From contig OU964919.1 in NCBI GenBank assembly GCA_918807975.1, positions 19,300,001 through 19,364,000 on the forward strand: a stretch of 64,000 bases of DNA, given 5' to 3'. Of this stretch, positions 1-11,573 are shown one piece after another. Source of the DNA: Aplidium turbinatum (lineage: Eukaryota; Chordata; Ascidiacea; Aplousobranchia; Polyclinidae). Numbering within the stretch: the first letter of the stretch is position 1; every line of letters starts with the position of its first letter. Position numbers and translations under genes: made by a program. The notes under the pieces were generated by a model. The model was not told the origin of the DNA. It did not search any database and saw nothing but the letters and a program-made list of their open reading frames with translations.

Positions 1-75
1 CATGTTTTTGTACTTTAAATATATGAATAGAACATAAAACAGTTCATGAGTTAAATATAATAACAAACATATCAC

Positions 76-728
76 CTCCTGACGCAGCTCCTTGATATTG
101 GAACCACCTTTACCAATGATAGCTCCGGCCGTCTAAGCACACAAGTACATGGTGTTACTTTTTATTGAATTATGTCTAGCTCATTGACAATGTTACTTTC
201 ATTTGAGTTTTGTCACTTTCTTGGCGCATGATACACCAAGCTGAAAAACACGTAATCTGTTTCTTGCATGAAACCTATATTTGATCGAGTATTGTTCAAT
301 TTGAAGTCGAAATCATTATGCAAACGATGTAAACAAGAAAATGCGTTGAGCGCCATTGGGCTAATTCGGTATTTGACGAAACGAGGATTGAACTAAATAT
401 ACCTCTCGCTTTTTGCAACTTTCGGAAAACTAGAATTACCAAGATTTGCTGCAATTTCTTGAAAACGAAAACCAATCATCATTGTCCAATTGCCCAAGTG
501 TGCTGCTAGTTAAACGAAAAAGAAAACGGAAATGATTTCTGGTACTTCACTAATAACATTGTTTGCTGTTCTGTTCAAATTGTGGAGTTAAAATCACAAA
601 TTTGATGATTCGTTCGAAAGTACTCACGTTGTATGGGATCAGTATTCTGATTTCTACCTTGTCCATTCCTCGTGACCTCTTTGCACTGCCAGAATCCGTG
701 TGATCGTCATGAGATCGCTTTGAATGAC
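76..728 (-). CDS. HNRNPK: hnRNP K homologue, partial (two 5' exons, gene continues left of window)
   Basis: Two minus-strand exons with canonical splice sites are visible. The first spans 728 to 628 (acceptor after TTTTGTTCAG, donor GTGAGTAC) and encodes 33 whole codons ending RILIPYN. The second spans 132 to 76 (acceptor GCTTAG, donor GTGATA) and encodes 19 codons, TAGAIIGKGGSNIKELRQE. The phases join exactly. The acidic/basic leader with an AKRSR motif, then EIRILIP and AGAIIGKGG, matches the N-terminal region and first KH domain of hnRNP K, which has KRSR...ELRILLQSKNAGAVIGKGG. The GKGG loop is the KH nucleic-acid-contacting GXXG motif. hnRNP K is a nuclear-cytoplasmic RNA/ssDNA-binding protein acting on poly-C tracts. 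The start codon lies in an upstream exon I could not identify, and the remaining KH domains are outside the window. A PCBP paralogue is the main alternative, but the KRSR leader favours hnRNP K. Confidence 0.82.
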
Positions 729-839
729 CTGAACAAAATAGATTATTTGAAAATAAAGAAAATTTCTTTCCTAAGATAAATCCTAGCAGCTTCATAATCT
801 GCGCTGCAGCGAATTTCCTGTGAAGCTTCAATTATATTT

Positions 840-2191
840 TAAAACACATTTTAATATTTTCAAAATTTCAATACATTACCAGACGAAGTTCTACTTTAGG
901 GGGGCATTTATATATTTATATTAAAGTCTTTCTTATTGGAAAAGTAGTATATACATTTTTATACAATTTATACACGAATATATACAATTTTGATATACGG
1001 TAATTAGTCAACACAATGCTCTGTCAACTAGCTGAACCAGTTGCGGAAGACTAAATTCAAGTCAAACAGAATTCTGTTACAAATATACCAACAGAAATAT
1101 ATCCCACACATTAATGAATAAATGAAAGATAAATAAAAAAAACAAAGGCAGACCAAGAATGATTTAAGCATCAAACATTACAAAATGGACAAAGTTACAT
1201 TAAAAAAAATGCTATTAAAGTGCTCATGACCGAAAACAAATATATACCTAACGCATTTTATCTAACCCTCACCAATGGGGAAGATACATTTATAATCATG
1301 ATAACAACTAACAAATGACAAAGCACTTTATTGATGTTATTTTTTGATGTTGTTTCGTTGTTGTTGTTCGTTATTTGTGCATTTGCAGTTTGTGTATTAT
1401 TTTGTTGTTTTGTTTTGGATATGGACAGCTTTGTCTGATGCAAATAAATTATTATTATTATTATTGAATAAGAAGATGCATTGCTGGTATGAAGGCTGTA
1501 CTATGTTTAACATCTGCAGACGTTGAATCAATGTAAACATGGCCGATTTTGCTGTCTAGGCAGTGACAGTATAAGCTGTTTTTATTAGAACACAAAAGAA
1601 AGGACCATCTATAAGTCGCATCCATCTGGTTAATACAAGATTTATTGATCAAGCAATTGATTAACAATCCAATAAAAGCGGAGGGTTACGGTTGTGTACA
1701 ATTTAACGTTCTTTTGATGTTACAAAGCAAAAAAAAACCTAGCTTAATCTATATTGAATCGCTGTATGAAACAAGAACATACAAAAATTTAATATCCTCT
1801 GCAAACAGCTGCAACAGAGTTGCTGGAGTAATATGACCGTCTGCAACCGACATAATACCACGTCAGATTAACATTAATTAACCCAGGGTGAGCAGGTCTC
1901 ATGTTGGAAACCGAAACTAGTTTTCCATTGAAAACAGCTAGTCACATTCAAAGTACATAACCAGCCACTTCTTAGATATGATTAAGAACCTTAGATAATT
2001 AATCTACACACACCATTAAATGGGTTTGCTTGACAAATGGGCAATAAGCAGAAATCTTAATCTTTGCAACTGCATCTAGGTAAGTAGAATGCAACAATGA
2101 GTTTCAAGCCTTTTGACAAGTCAACTATGTACTCATTGTACTGCCATGACTGAACTTGACTGTGAAAGTGCAAAAAATCTTCTAGTATATA
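840..2191. other. no recognised gene
   Basis: AT-rich sequence, presumably hnRNP K intron or upstream flank. It has a short ATT microsatellite near 1447-1466 and short open frames of low-complexity composition. I see no domain, splice-bounded exon or repeat boundary. Confidence 0.5.
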
Positions 2192-2984
2192 CAGGCCACG
2201 AAATTCGTTTCCTCGAAATTCGTTTGGCTTTTTAAAAAATCAGTAAGGTCACTCTGAAAGGCTTTCATCAGACCAACGACGTATGCTTGAAGAGTCAAAG
2301 CGCCGTGTATCTGATTAACTTTCATCAAACGAGGTCGTGTGGCAGACTGTGGTTGTATAAAAAAAACAATGCTCTGGGCACGAGTCGGGAAACTTCTACA
2401 CTAACGCTACTATTTTCTGCTGTGCAAAGTTTCACTAGGCTTTTTTTAGGTTTATTTTTGCGTGTCATGTGAGCGAAAGTGAAATTTCCCTGGGCTTTTT
2501 CTAAGTTGTAATACCAAAACTTAACAAATTTTGCTGCATCTTGTTGTAATAGCCTACTCATATTTCTAATTTTGTAACAAACCTTTCCTTATTAATATTA
2601 CTCGTCGGAGATCAAAGCCAGACATTGTGACATAAGACTTAAACTGAGTGGCACGTGATTAGTGTAGAAGTACCGGTACTCCCATTTGTTACAATGATTC
2701 AATGTCATCAATCGTTGAAGCAACGTAAAAATCGAAAGTTTTCCTGCTTGAATGGAAGCTGAGGGATACAATACGGTATTCACATTTTCTAGATGCGTGC
2801 TAGAATGCGAGAGAAATTGTATTCTCGCAACAATTGTTCGTGCTATGCAAATGACGATTTGCATCGCTAGCTCTTGTGTTATTTCTGGCGGACAAATATG
2901 ACCGATCTAGAGGGTACTTCCCGCGGACATCACATGCTGTGACGGCGGACATGTCCGGCTGTCCGCCGTAAATTTCGAGGCCTG
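2192..2984. mobile_element. non-autonomous DNA transposon with CAGGCC termini
   Basis: The ends are near-complementary: CAGGCCACGAAATT at the left and AAATTTCGAGGCCTG at the right, an imperfect TIR of about 15 bp. They are flanked by TATATA and ATATATA, which could be a degenerate target duplication. The CAGG start suggests a hAT-like MITE. The interior around 2783-2855 matches 6941-6954 plus 7786-7835, so a second truncated copy lies there. No transposase frame is seen. Confidence 0.6.
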
Positions 2985-3057
2985 ATATATAACTTTTCTA
3001 AAGAAATCTTTGCACAAATAATAAAGCAACACAGTTTTAAAAAAGTTATATTTTTAT

Positions 3058-4740
3058 TAGAGATGTACCGATACCAATATTTTGGCCGATACCAATCCCG
3101 ATACCGATATCACTTTTTTAGGCCGATACCGATACTGATACCGATATTTTGGCCGATACTTTGGTGTTACAAAAAGAAGCAATTTTGGTATTTGCAAGGA
3201 ATTATATCAAATGCTAAGTTTTACCTTATTTGCGTAAAACTATTAAAAAAAGCTTTCAATTGGCATAATTTATTAAAGATTCAAGAATCCAATCTCAACC
3301 GCATTGTTGTGTCATACTAGTAGGTTTTTGTAATGAAAGGCCACCGTAATTGAGGACTGGGGTATAAGGGAAGAAACATTACATCATAATTGGGGTTTCT
3401 TGAAAATTAATAAAGTGTTTGCGCAAACTCTCCAAATAGGCTTTCATAATTGATAAGATGTAAAATGTAAACCAAGTGATTTGTGTAGTCGTACAAAAAT
3501 TATTCGACAAGTAATGTGCAACCTAAGGGCGCTTGTCGTTTGGTTGAAAAGCTTTTGCCAGGCCAAGACTACCCAGGCAGCAAAAATGTACAACTCTGCA
3601 TCGTCCCCACGCTGCCAAACGTCCAAAAAACCCATGCAACCTGGCTGCCCCCAGTAAGCTGGCACCACCAGTCCACGATCTAACTTCCACCCCTCGCCGC
3701 AACAAACCCACCAAGCCCAAACAATGTCATGGCAGAATAAGCAGGCTCAAAATGAAAGCAATGGGACCACGAATCCCCACCAAACCAATCAAAATGGTCC
3801 CACTGCGCCTAAGACGACAACCCCACCGCAAAGAAAGGAGCGCTCCCCCCGGCCACCAGCACAAGGCCGAGCACTCACCAGCACAGCGACTCGCCAATCA
3901 CAACGGTGCAGCTTCCACACCAGCCACTTCAATTCTTGTCGATGTCAATTCTTGCTACAAAACAGCTGCTGAGAAACATATAGTTGATTGGATAGTGTAA
4001 ATGGCTAGCATGGAAGCCACACTGTTGTGGCCAGCGAGCCGCAACAGCTCGCTGCACCAGTGAGTGCTCAGCCCCGCGCCGACAGCCCAGGCGCAACAAG
4101 ACCATTTATTGATCAGCCCAGCGAGGACCCGCAGTCCCACCGCCCCCACCCCGAGTCCACCCACTCCGCCATGACATTGCCCAAGCCCGGCGAGTCCACC
4201 ACAACAAAAGGTGGAAACCAAATCACAAACTGACAGAACCAGCCCACCAAAAACAACCAAGCCACATGGCTCCCTCAAACGCCCAGCAACGCAAAAACGA
4301 TGCAAAATTATACATTTCTGCAACCTGGGTAGTATTGGCTTGGTTTTATCCTCTGCTGAGAGTAAAAAAGAAACACAAATGATAAATATTGAAGAAATTG
4401 AGTCTCCTTCACAACTTAAGAATCAAACAACGCAAAACTGCTGAAACAAAACGTTTTGTTTGAGTGAAAGAATCACTGTAAGCAAACAATGCCAAAAGGT
4501 GCGCGCATGAAGTCATGGGAGTGTGAGGTATCAAAAATTTGAACAGGCTGTTATTTTTCTACATCAATGTGACGTTAGTTACTACTTTAAAAAATCTATA
4601 TCTTTGCTTCTGCAGAAAATCCGCAGCAAACGCCTTTTTTTACATGTTTAGTATCGGCCACAGTATCGGCCAAATTTTGCCGATACCGATACTCAAAAAC
4701 TGGCCGATATCACCGATACCGATATATCGGTACATCTCTA
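3058..4740. mobile_element. hAT-like non-autonomous element with TAGAGATGTACCGATA termini
   Basis: The left end TAGAGATGTACCGATACC and the right end GATATATCGGTACATCTCTA are inverted repeats, each adjoining tandem CCGATA words. A perfect 8-bp target duplication ATTTTTAT lies at 3050-3057 and 4741-4748, diagnostic for hAT-type insertion. A second inverted repeat of about 45 bp (around 3560-3605 versus 4286-4345, core ACTACCCAGG) encloses a GC-rich segment. That segment reads as proline- and alanine-rich open frames, which look like compositional artefacts rather than a gene. No transposase remnant was recognised. Confidence 0.8.
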
Positions 4741-4748
4741 ATTTTTAT

Positions 4749-5411
4749 ATCTTTAATATGATACAAAACTTGGAAAACATACACATAACATCTAAAATAA
4801 CTCAGTGTTGTAAGGGAACTAAAAATAAAAACTATCATATATTTTTGATTGCAATATATATAATTATATTAAGTCTATCAGCTCAGCTTCATTAATTTTT
4901 TTCTTGGTATTAAACAACACAGGAAACAAACATTGCGTCCATTCAAACGCAGAACTTTGTTTAGGACGTTTAGGAAGTTAAATTGGGACATAAAAACTTT
5001 TCAACTTACTGATATATGATATATATTGGATTAAATAATAAGTTATAATTTGAGATGAAAAAATTGCTTTTAGGTAACATTTTTTTTTTCTACTAACAAC
5101 TAACTTAATTGCTATTCTCGACTAGCTTCTGTTACTCTCTTTGTTACTGCTTTTTGTCTATTCTCCCTTCAATAGCAAAGTAAAATTTCCATCCTTGTTT
5201 AACGATTGAAAATTAACAGATATACAACATTGGTAAAAACATTGAAAAGTATGATCAAACCAATTGCTGCACCTCTTTTCGAATTTATAATCACATCCAC
5301 ACAGTTATAATATGCTGCATGGAGATATGCTTGAGGGCAATATTGTTGGCACTGAAGACTTTACAATAAAAACAGAAATTTGATGTTCAATTGTTCATGG
5401 GTACAGTACTT
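4749..5411. other. no recognised feature
   Basis: AT-rich stretch between two transposons. I see no gene, domain or repeat boundary. Confidence 0.5.
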
Positions 5412-5420
5412 GGAATTTTC

Positions 5421-5582
5421 CGGAATGGCCTGTTTCGGTGAGTCCGATTTCCTATTCGGTGATTTTTTGAATTTTTTTTTAAATATCGGGTACCGTAGCC
5501 TAATTATCATTGCCGTTTTAGGGTTAGGGGTTAAGAGTTAGGAACTCACCGAATCGAACTCACCGAATAGTAGCACACCCGG
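5421..5582. mobile_element. CGGAATGG-family MITE (short form)
   Basis: Starts CGGAATGGCCTGTTTCGG and ends AATAGTAGCACACCCG. The duplicated flank GAATTTTC (8 bp, extendable to 9) lies directly outside both ends. Subterminal direct and inverted copies of TCGGTGAGTCCGATT surround a short centre containing GGGTACCGTAGCC and a GGGTTAGGGG tract. The same termini recur at 29150-29325, 14802-17595 and 6188-6888. Confidence 0.8.
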
Positions 5583-5590
5583 AATTTTCA

Positions 5591-6179
5591 CCCAATTAGC
5601 CAGTGGATAACAAAGTTTTTGGGATAAAGTTAAATATAGTGACAACAATTTTTTTTACTAAATTAGAGGCTATCAGTTTCAAACCACTCAAGAACATGAG
5701 GCTGTGGTTTTGCAAAACACTTTATATTCTGCTAAAATACGAGCAGCTGCCTCAACAAATTTGTGTTGTTTCCAGCTGTATGTTGTGCTACATTTGTAAC
5801 TGTGCTGATATTGCAAAAGTGCAAAACATAATCATTCTTGTTTTATTTGATGTTTTTCTGCAAAATGGTACTGTATTATACAAGCAAATTCTTAGCTTTT
5901 TAATTGTCTAAGACTTTTTGTCCACGAAATTGCATCCGATTTTCACCACACAAGTATATAAGTATGCTTGAGTTTTTTAAATGCACAAATCTTGTTATAA
6001 AAGCGGCAAGCTCGAGTCGAGCACGCATTCCACACAAAATTTATGCTTGACATGTCTTCTGGAAAAAGGATAGTCTACTTTATCAATTATCACATAGTTG
6101 CAGTCAGGGTTAGATTTACCTTTTTTATAATGTAAAACTATGATGAGATGACTTATTACTTTTCTGGACAACTGCCTTG
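5591..6179. other. no recognised feature
   Basis: AT-rich sequence. One open frame of 102 residues (5603-5911, plus) has no recognisable domain and no supporting splice or polyadenylation context, so I do not call it a gene. Confidence 0.45.
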
Positions 6180-6187
6180 GCCAGGCC

Positions 6188-6888
6188 CGGAATGGCCGGT
6201 TTCGACTAGACCGATTTGGTTAGTTCCCTATTTGGCTACAGTTTTGAATTGTATTTTATTTCACAATATCGTTTCTTTTGCATTCCGACAAAAAAAAATA
6301 AATTGAAATGAAATTTAGCGCAAAATGTTTGAACTATTAAGTTGAAATGTTTGCTCACATAAAACTGTCATGTATCCTACGTCACAATCTGTATGCAAAC
6401 TTAGAATCCTCAACTATTACAAAAATTCCAAATCCAACGACGCCTTCTGTTTATTTAGAGAACGTTGTATTTTATTCCACAATACCGTTTATTTTACAGT
6501 TGAAATTATCGAAGCTTTAGATGAGTGGGGTTTAGACCTAACCACTGAGATCTTAAAACTAAAAAGCGAATTAAATTTATTTTTGACCTATTAATGTTTG
6601 CTCAGATAAAATTGACATGTATTCTGCGTTGCCGTCTGCATGCAAACTTAGAATATATTAGAATCCTATTAGAATAGGTCAAACATTTTTCGCTAAATTT
6701 CATTTCAATTTATTTTTCTTTGTCGGAATGCAAAAGAAACGATATTGTGGAATAAAATACAAAATTCTCTAAATAAACAGAAGGCGTCGTTAAATTAATT
6801 ATCGTTGGATTTTAAAAAAATTGCCAAATAGGGAACTAGCCGAAAAAGACTGTAGCCGAATAGGGAACTAGCCGAATCGGACTAGCCG
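6188..6888. mobile_element. CGGAATGG-family foldback element
   Basis: Perfect 8-bp target duplication GCCAGGCC at 6180-6187 and 6889-6896. The left end CGGAATGGCCGG pairs loosely with the right end CTAGCCG. Long inverted arms (about 150 bp) share the words TAGTTCCCTATTTGGCT, TCACAATATCGTTTC and GCATTCCGACAAA with their complements on the right, so the element folds into a long hairpin. No coding capacity. Confidence 0.8.
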
Positions 6889-6962
6889 GCCAGGCCACGC
6901 ATAGGATCTAGAAAATGTTAATACGGTGTACTGTAGTACTAACATTTTCTAGATGCGCGCTA

Positions 6963-7777
6963 TAGGGATGGGCAAAATAGAATACCGAATATAGAATAAC
7001 CGGTTGTAAAGCCTAACCGGTTTCAAAATGCATATAAAATAGGATAATTAAAAACGCTTTAACGATCGACTTTGTACTACTCCGTTCGGTCGCAACGAAT
7101 TCGCTACAGCAAAAGTAGAATTGTTTATCGATTTAGTGCAATGCGGCGTACGAAAAACGCATGAGTTTTGTTGTTCGCATTAAAGAGATCTTTCTTGTTA
7201 AGTGCTTTGTTGTCCTCACAGTCTTGCTGAAGTATGTATGGGTAGTTGGCTTTGTCTTAGCTTTTACTATGCCAGTACAGTGACATGGACGACTTGTTGA
7301 GCTGTGGGATTGAAGATGCTACATGCAGTAGTGAAGACAAATCAGCAAATTTGGCTTCCCCACCTTCAGAAATACCCTAGATACCTATCTCACGTTGTTG
7401 AAAGCATCCACTACATCTGTTGAAAACACCCTTGTTTGGTGGAAAGCAAACAAAAACCAATTTTCTTGTTTATATCATTTAGTTTCAAAATATTTTTGTA
7501 TACCTTCCACGTCTGCTTCTTCAGAAAGATGTTTTTTAAGTGCAGGTTTAACTGCCACCAAGTTGAGATCCCGTTTGACTGGTGAACATTTAGAAAGCCT
7601 AAATTTGTGACACAGCAATAAGCGATTTTCGTGATGTTTATTGTTTTTATAATCTCACAAAAATCATTAAAACATATCGATGGTAATTACTGTCAATTAT
7701 TCTAGAATAGATATCTGTATTCTATATTCGGTTTCAGTATTCTAGAATAGCTAATTATTCTCTTTTGCCCATTCCTA
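6963..7777 (+). mobile_element. hAT transposon, internally deleted
   Basis: TIRs TAGGGATGGGCAAAA and TTTTGCCCATTCCTA, with an 8-bp target duplication GCGCGCTA/GCGAGCTA (one mismatch) at 6955-6962 and 7778-7785. It retains only the 3' part of a transposase gene (7395-7610). It inserted into the repeat that begins at 6889. Confidence 0.88.
7395..7610 (+). pseudogene. hAT transposase C-terminal dimerisation segment
   Basis: The open frame encodes WWKANKNQFSCLYHLVSKYF, then IPSTSASSERCFLSAG and RSRLTGEHLESLNL. This is the conserved C-terminal hAT dimerisation region: WW, then P-x-S-x-x-S-S-E-R-x-F, S-A-G, R-x-R-L. The N-terminal BED finger and DDE catalytic core are absent from the 815-bp element, so it cannot encode a working transposase. 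It ends with a natural stop, so this is the true C-terminus. Confidence 0.85.
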
Positions 7778-7857
7778 GCGAGCTAGAAATTATATTCTCG
7801 CAACAATTATTGTTCGTGCTATGCAATGACATCAGGGTTAAAAATATTTAAAGTATT

Positions 7858-7946
7858 CAACCTATTTCCTCCTCAAAACACTTAGTCCCCCAATTGCGGG
7901 GACGAAATTGGGGTACAAAGTGCTTAGGAGATGAAATAGGTTACAT
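7858..7946. repeat. short palindromic element
   Basis: AACCTATTTCCTCC...ACACTTAGTCCCCAATT is followed by the complementary AATTGGGGTACAAAGTGCTTAGGAG...GAAATAGGTT. The arms of about 40 bp nearly abut, giving one hairpin. It may be a tiny MITE; no target duplication was evident. Confidence 0.6.
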
Positions 7947-8733
7947 CCGATATGCTCAATGAATATACAAAGTAGAATTCGTGTCGGGAGATGTCTCTCT
8001 CCGTGTCAACCACGATCAATTGTCTCATGTCCAATTCGCTGTACCAGAATGTCATGTACGGTGCCTTGGTATATGTGTGTCGATCTGTGTAACAAACCCT
8101 TTTTGTAGAATATCACAAACTTTTTAGCATACTTATCACAATTTAGACTTTCCAGTTAAATAAATTTACTGGTCTAAGCTAAAAATCAGTTTCATATAAA
8201 ACTTATTTGCACCATTACTTTTCTCTGCCATCACTTTTCTTGTGCCTTTTTAAATCCAAATGAGATGTATTTCCAGCTTGGGTGGGTGCTGTGTATCACA
8301 ATTGATAAACTAGTTTAAAGGCTCTAATTTAAAAAAATTATTAGAAATTCCAAGTATATATATATATACAATTTATTTTAATCTTAAATCTGTCAAATAA
8401 ATGATTAAAAAATCGTATTATTCTATAAATCAACTTTGTACTGTACGGTACCTCGTTACTGGATCTTGCCTTGCATTTTAAGATACAATTGAAAAATACA
8501 GTTTACAGCCTGCTAGAGGAACTGATTAGAGTGGCCAGTTCTTTGATGGCCATGCCATCAACACATTGGTTTATAGAAACTTTATCCATCCAAGCTATTA
8601 GCCTATACTTAAGTCAAAATGAGTGACTTTTTTTTCAACACCTAGCTCAAGCAGGGAGGCAGGTCAGGTGGGATGGCACAAGAGATAAGGCACTTGCTTT
8701 CCTATAGCATGCTTAGTATTTATGGAAAAAATG
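7947..8733. other. no recognised feature
   Basis: AT-rich sequence with a short TA microsatellite near 8357. No gene or repeat boundary seen. Confidence 0.45.
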
Positions 8734-9322
8734 GTATATAACAGGGGTGTGCATTGTGCAACCTTTATTACAGGAGGGCCAGATATAAATATCTGGTTGA
8801 AGCCGCAGGCCGCACATTTATTTAAAATATGCTTTCTAGTAGTTGCAGGCATAAAAAAGTAGTTTTTTTGTTATTCCTGTTATTTTTATGACATTATTAG
8901 GGGATAACTTCTTCCAAAAATAATATATTAACACGCATAAACTCTTTTCTGAAGAAAACTGCTATTCAAATTTATTGTCACACGGTCTGTAAACGAGTTC
9001 AGTGAGAAAATTACAGCTGGCTTCTTTTCCCGACGACTTTTTCCAAATTTACTTTAATAGAAGTGCTCGCAATTTGAAGTCCATTTTTCAAGTGTTTGTC
9101 TGTCTGAACCGATCAATATTGAGATTTTACGGCGCCCATTTAAAAAAAAAATTGTTCGCACAAGTACGTTGAGCCAAAACGAGCCATTTTTGAAGCCATG
9201 ATTTTTTTCAGATGTGGAAAGTCATCTTGGTTGAGATGTTTTCGGTAAAAATTGCCAAGATTCATTTCTAAATACTTTGTTTCAAATCCGTTTTCTCTTA
9301 AAGATCAATCAATTCAAGTTGG

Positions 9323-10603
9323 CAGAGGTGGGCACCCGCTACTTTTAAAGTAGCGCGCTACCCGCTACTTGGGCCAAAGTAGCGCGCGCTACCGCTACCA
9401 ATTTACAAAAGTAGCGCGCTACCCGCTACTCGGGCCAAAGTAGCGCGCGCTACCGCTACTTCTTCCGCTACTTTTGTCTAAAATGACACTAGGAAACACT
9501 CAAGTTCCTAGTGACGCAAAAAAGACTTTGAAAACGAATGTTATCATTCGTTTACACTGTCATTTTAACGTCGTTATGGAAAACACATTCTAAGGGAAAT
9601 TTATTGTTACGCATCTATCTTTCAAAAACACAAGCATTTTAAAACGAGAGGCATTAAGTCCGGCCCGCTTTCGCTTAAGCACATCTTTTCCAACAGAGAA
9701 AAGTCTCTCCACCGCAGCACTGGAAGGAATGGGGGTGTTGTATTTAATGAACAGATGTTTTAACTAGGTATTCGAAAAGCTCAAGGACTTGCTCTTGTCC
9801 AAAAAAAAGGCGTCCACAATTGTTGCTTCCTTCTGCACCGACGTTTCACGGGATGGCGCAAACACTCCAAAAAATACATCCTCGGAGTCTTGACTGGTGT
9901 TGGTGTCACTCTTCTCGATATCAACCTGGCTTGATGTCTCCCGCAAGCGCAAAAGTCGAATTACATCTGTCTTGACTTTTTCTCGCAGTGCGTCAGCATC
10001 ATCCGTGGAAACGTAGTGCAGAAATTGTAGCCACGACGTCTTGAAGGAGGGATGATGCGACATGATGCCATAACGCATTTCATGTTGTTGAAGCACTTGT
10101 TGAATCGTTTCTTCACCTCTTCAAGGACTTTCACTTTCAACTCCTCACAGGTCACAAGATCACTGATCTCGGTCAACTTCTTCGTGCAAATTGTGATGGT
10201 TGGAAGCAAGACTCCGTATATAATATGCCTTGGACTCGCCCTGGAGAATGCCTAAAACCTGGCAGATAGGCTTCATCACACGGAGATATTCGTAGAAGAA
10301 GTTGACGTCAGCTAGAAAAGACCGAAACTTTGCAGCCAAGCCGATTAGATAGCTGCTTGACCACGCCAGTATTGCAAAAAAAACAAGCATTTTTTTTCAA
10401 GTTAAATTAAAAAGTAGCGGTAGCGGGAGTGCGACTGAAAAAAAATAGCGCTTCTTCCGCTACCGCTACTTTGGAGTAAAAATAGCGCCGCTACTGCAGC
10501 CGCTACTCCAACTAAAAAGTAGCGCCGCTACCGCTACTTTTACCAAAAAAGTAGCGCCGCTAGTAGCGCCGCTACAAAAGTAGCGCGCTACTGCCCACCT
10601 CTG
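9323..10603 (-). mobile_element. hAT transposon nested in the 8742-12052 hAT
   Basis: TIRs CAGAGGTGGGCACCCGC and AGTAGCGCGCTACTGCCCACCTCTG-type ends, with a perfect 8-bp target duplication CAAGTTGG (9315-9322, 10604-10611). Both subterminal regions (9340-9475 and 10410-10590) are dense arrays of AGTAGCGCGCTACC and its complement, each partly self-complementary. The interior holds a transposase remnant on the minus strand. The host hAT reads continuously across the site once this element is set aside. Confidence 0.92.
9764..10390 (-). pseudogene. hAT-type transposase fragment
   Basis: Overlapping minus-strand frames carry YLRVMKPICQVLGILQGES, then LLPTITICTKKLTEI, then a segment ending SKSLSFSNT. 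The first two match the mid-to-late portion of animal hAT transposases (YL..MKP.A..L..LQGE....G.LLPT). Frame changes separate the pieces and the catalytic N-terminal half is missing. It belongs to the nested element, not to the surrounding hAT. Confidence 0.65.
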
Positions 10604-10649
10604 CAAGTTGGATATCAGCTGGTGCTTTGTCCATGTCTATGTTGAATGG

Positions 10650-11573
10650 CTAAGAGAATACATCAAACAAATGTTCATGAGATTTGAAGTCCTTGAAACG
10701 AGCCAAAAAATTATGCAATAATTTTTCAAGTTGGTCTGCAAATTCAGTTTTCTTCTCAAGACGCATTCCATTGTCTTTTAAAGTTGGAAAATGGATAAGG
10801 TTTTCTGTCTGTATGTGGGCTTTCCAAAGTCGTAATTTGTTCATAAAACCTTTTATGTGACCATTCATTTTATTCGCATACTGATTTTTTTCGCTGCAAT
10901 CTTGTATTGAGATCATTCAGGTGCGTAGTTATATCAGCTAAGAAAGCTAGATCGCATATCTCACTTTTGTCTTCCATTTCAGTTATTGGGCGCCCTTTAA
11001 GTTTCAAAAATTCAAGACTTCTTTCTGCAGTTCGTAATATTGTCGCAACATGCAGCCCTTGCTTAAGCAACGCACCTCGGAAAAGTAGCCTACAGTAGAT
11101 CTTGTTTATCATCCAGAAACTTTGAAACTGTCGATGGTTGAGCCCTCGTGCTGGAATGAAATTTACTGCCTTAACAACCGAGATCAAGGCGTATTTGAAC
11201 TTCAAGGATTTTGCGCACAGGTTTTGCTGGTGAATGATACAATGAAAAATTGTGATGTCATCATCGATTTTTCTCTCCCTCCGCACGGCAGACTTCAAGA
11301 CACTTATGAATCCTCAATGTCAGTTCCGGACATGGATCGAGCACCATCAGTTGCGATTCCGCATAAGCTGGACAAGTCCAGTTTGAACTTGTCAAAAGCA
11401 TCAATTACTTCAGTAAAAATGTCACCCCAGTTGTCGTGCCCTTCATTGACTGTAGTGACAGAAGCTTTTCCATTTCGTTCAAGTTTTTGTCCACTCCTTC
11501 TACAAATATGGCCAAATGTGTTGTGTCTCCGTCTGGTCCGTACTTTCATCGATCGCAAAACTCCATGAAACAA
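10650..11573 (-). pseudogene. hAT transposase relic (GTF2IRD2-like)
   Basis: Minus-strand frames spread over 11573-10650 contain, in order, CGIATDGARSMSG (catalytic-region ATDGA motif), FHCIIHQQNLCAKSLKF, VVKAVNFIPARGLNHRQF, ICDLAFLADITTHLNDLN and AFxMNKLRLWKAHIQ-type sequence. This is the order seen in hAT transposases related to vertebrate GTF2IRD2 and SCAND3. The coding region is broken by several frame changes and has lost its C-terminus, partly to the nested insertion at 9323-10603. It acts as a marker of element identity, not a host gene. Confidence 0.8.

Larger units (their letters stand above)
6889..7835. mobile_element. truncated second copy of the 2192-2984 family, split by a hAT
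   Basis: Begins CAGGCCACG like the 2192 element and shares ACATTTTCTAGATGCG and, after the internal insertion, ATTCTCGCAACAATT...GTTCGTGCTATGCAA. The hAT at 6963-7777 interrupts it. The CGGAATGG foldback at 6188-6888 inserted at its left tip. The right terminus is missing. Confidence 0.6.

Noticed and set aside
550-831. The full 93-residue minus-strand frame as the hnRNP K first exon
   Set aside because: Only 728-628 is bounded by splice sites and matches the family; upstream residues are intron read-through.
3724-4444. Proline-rich frames as a real protein
   Set aside because: Frames are open on both strands through GC bias, there is no start or splice context, and the stretch lies between MITE ends.
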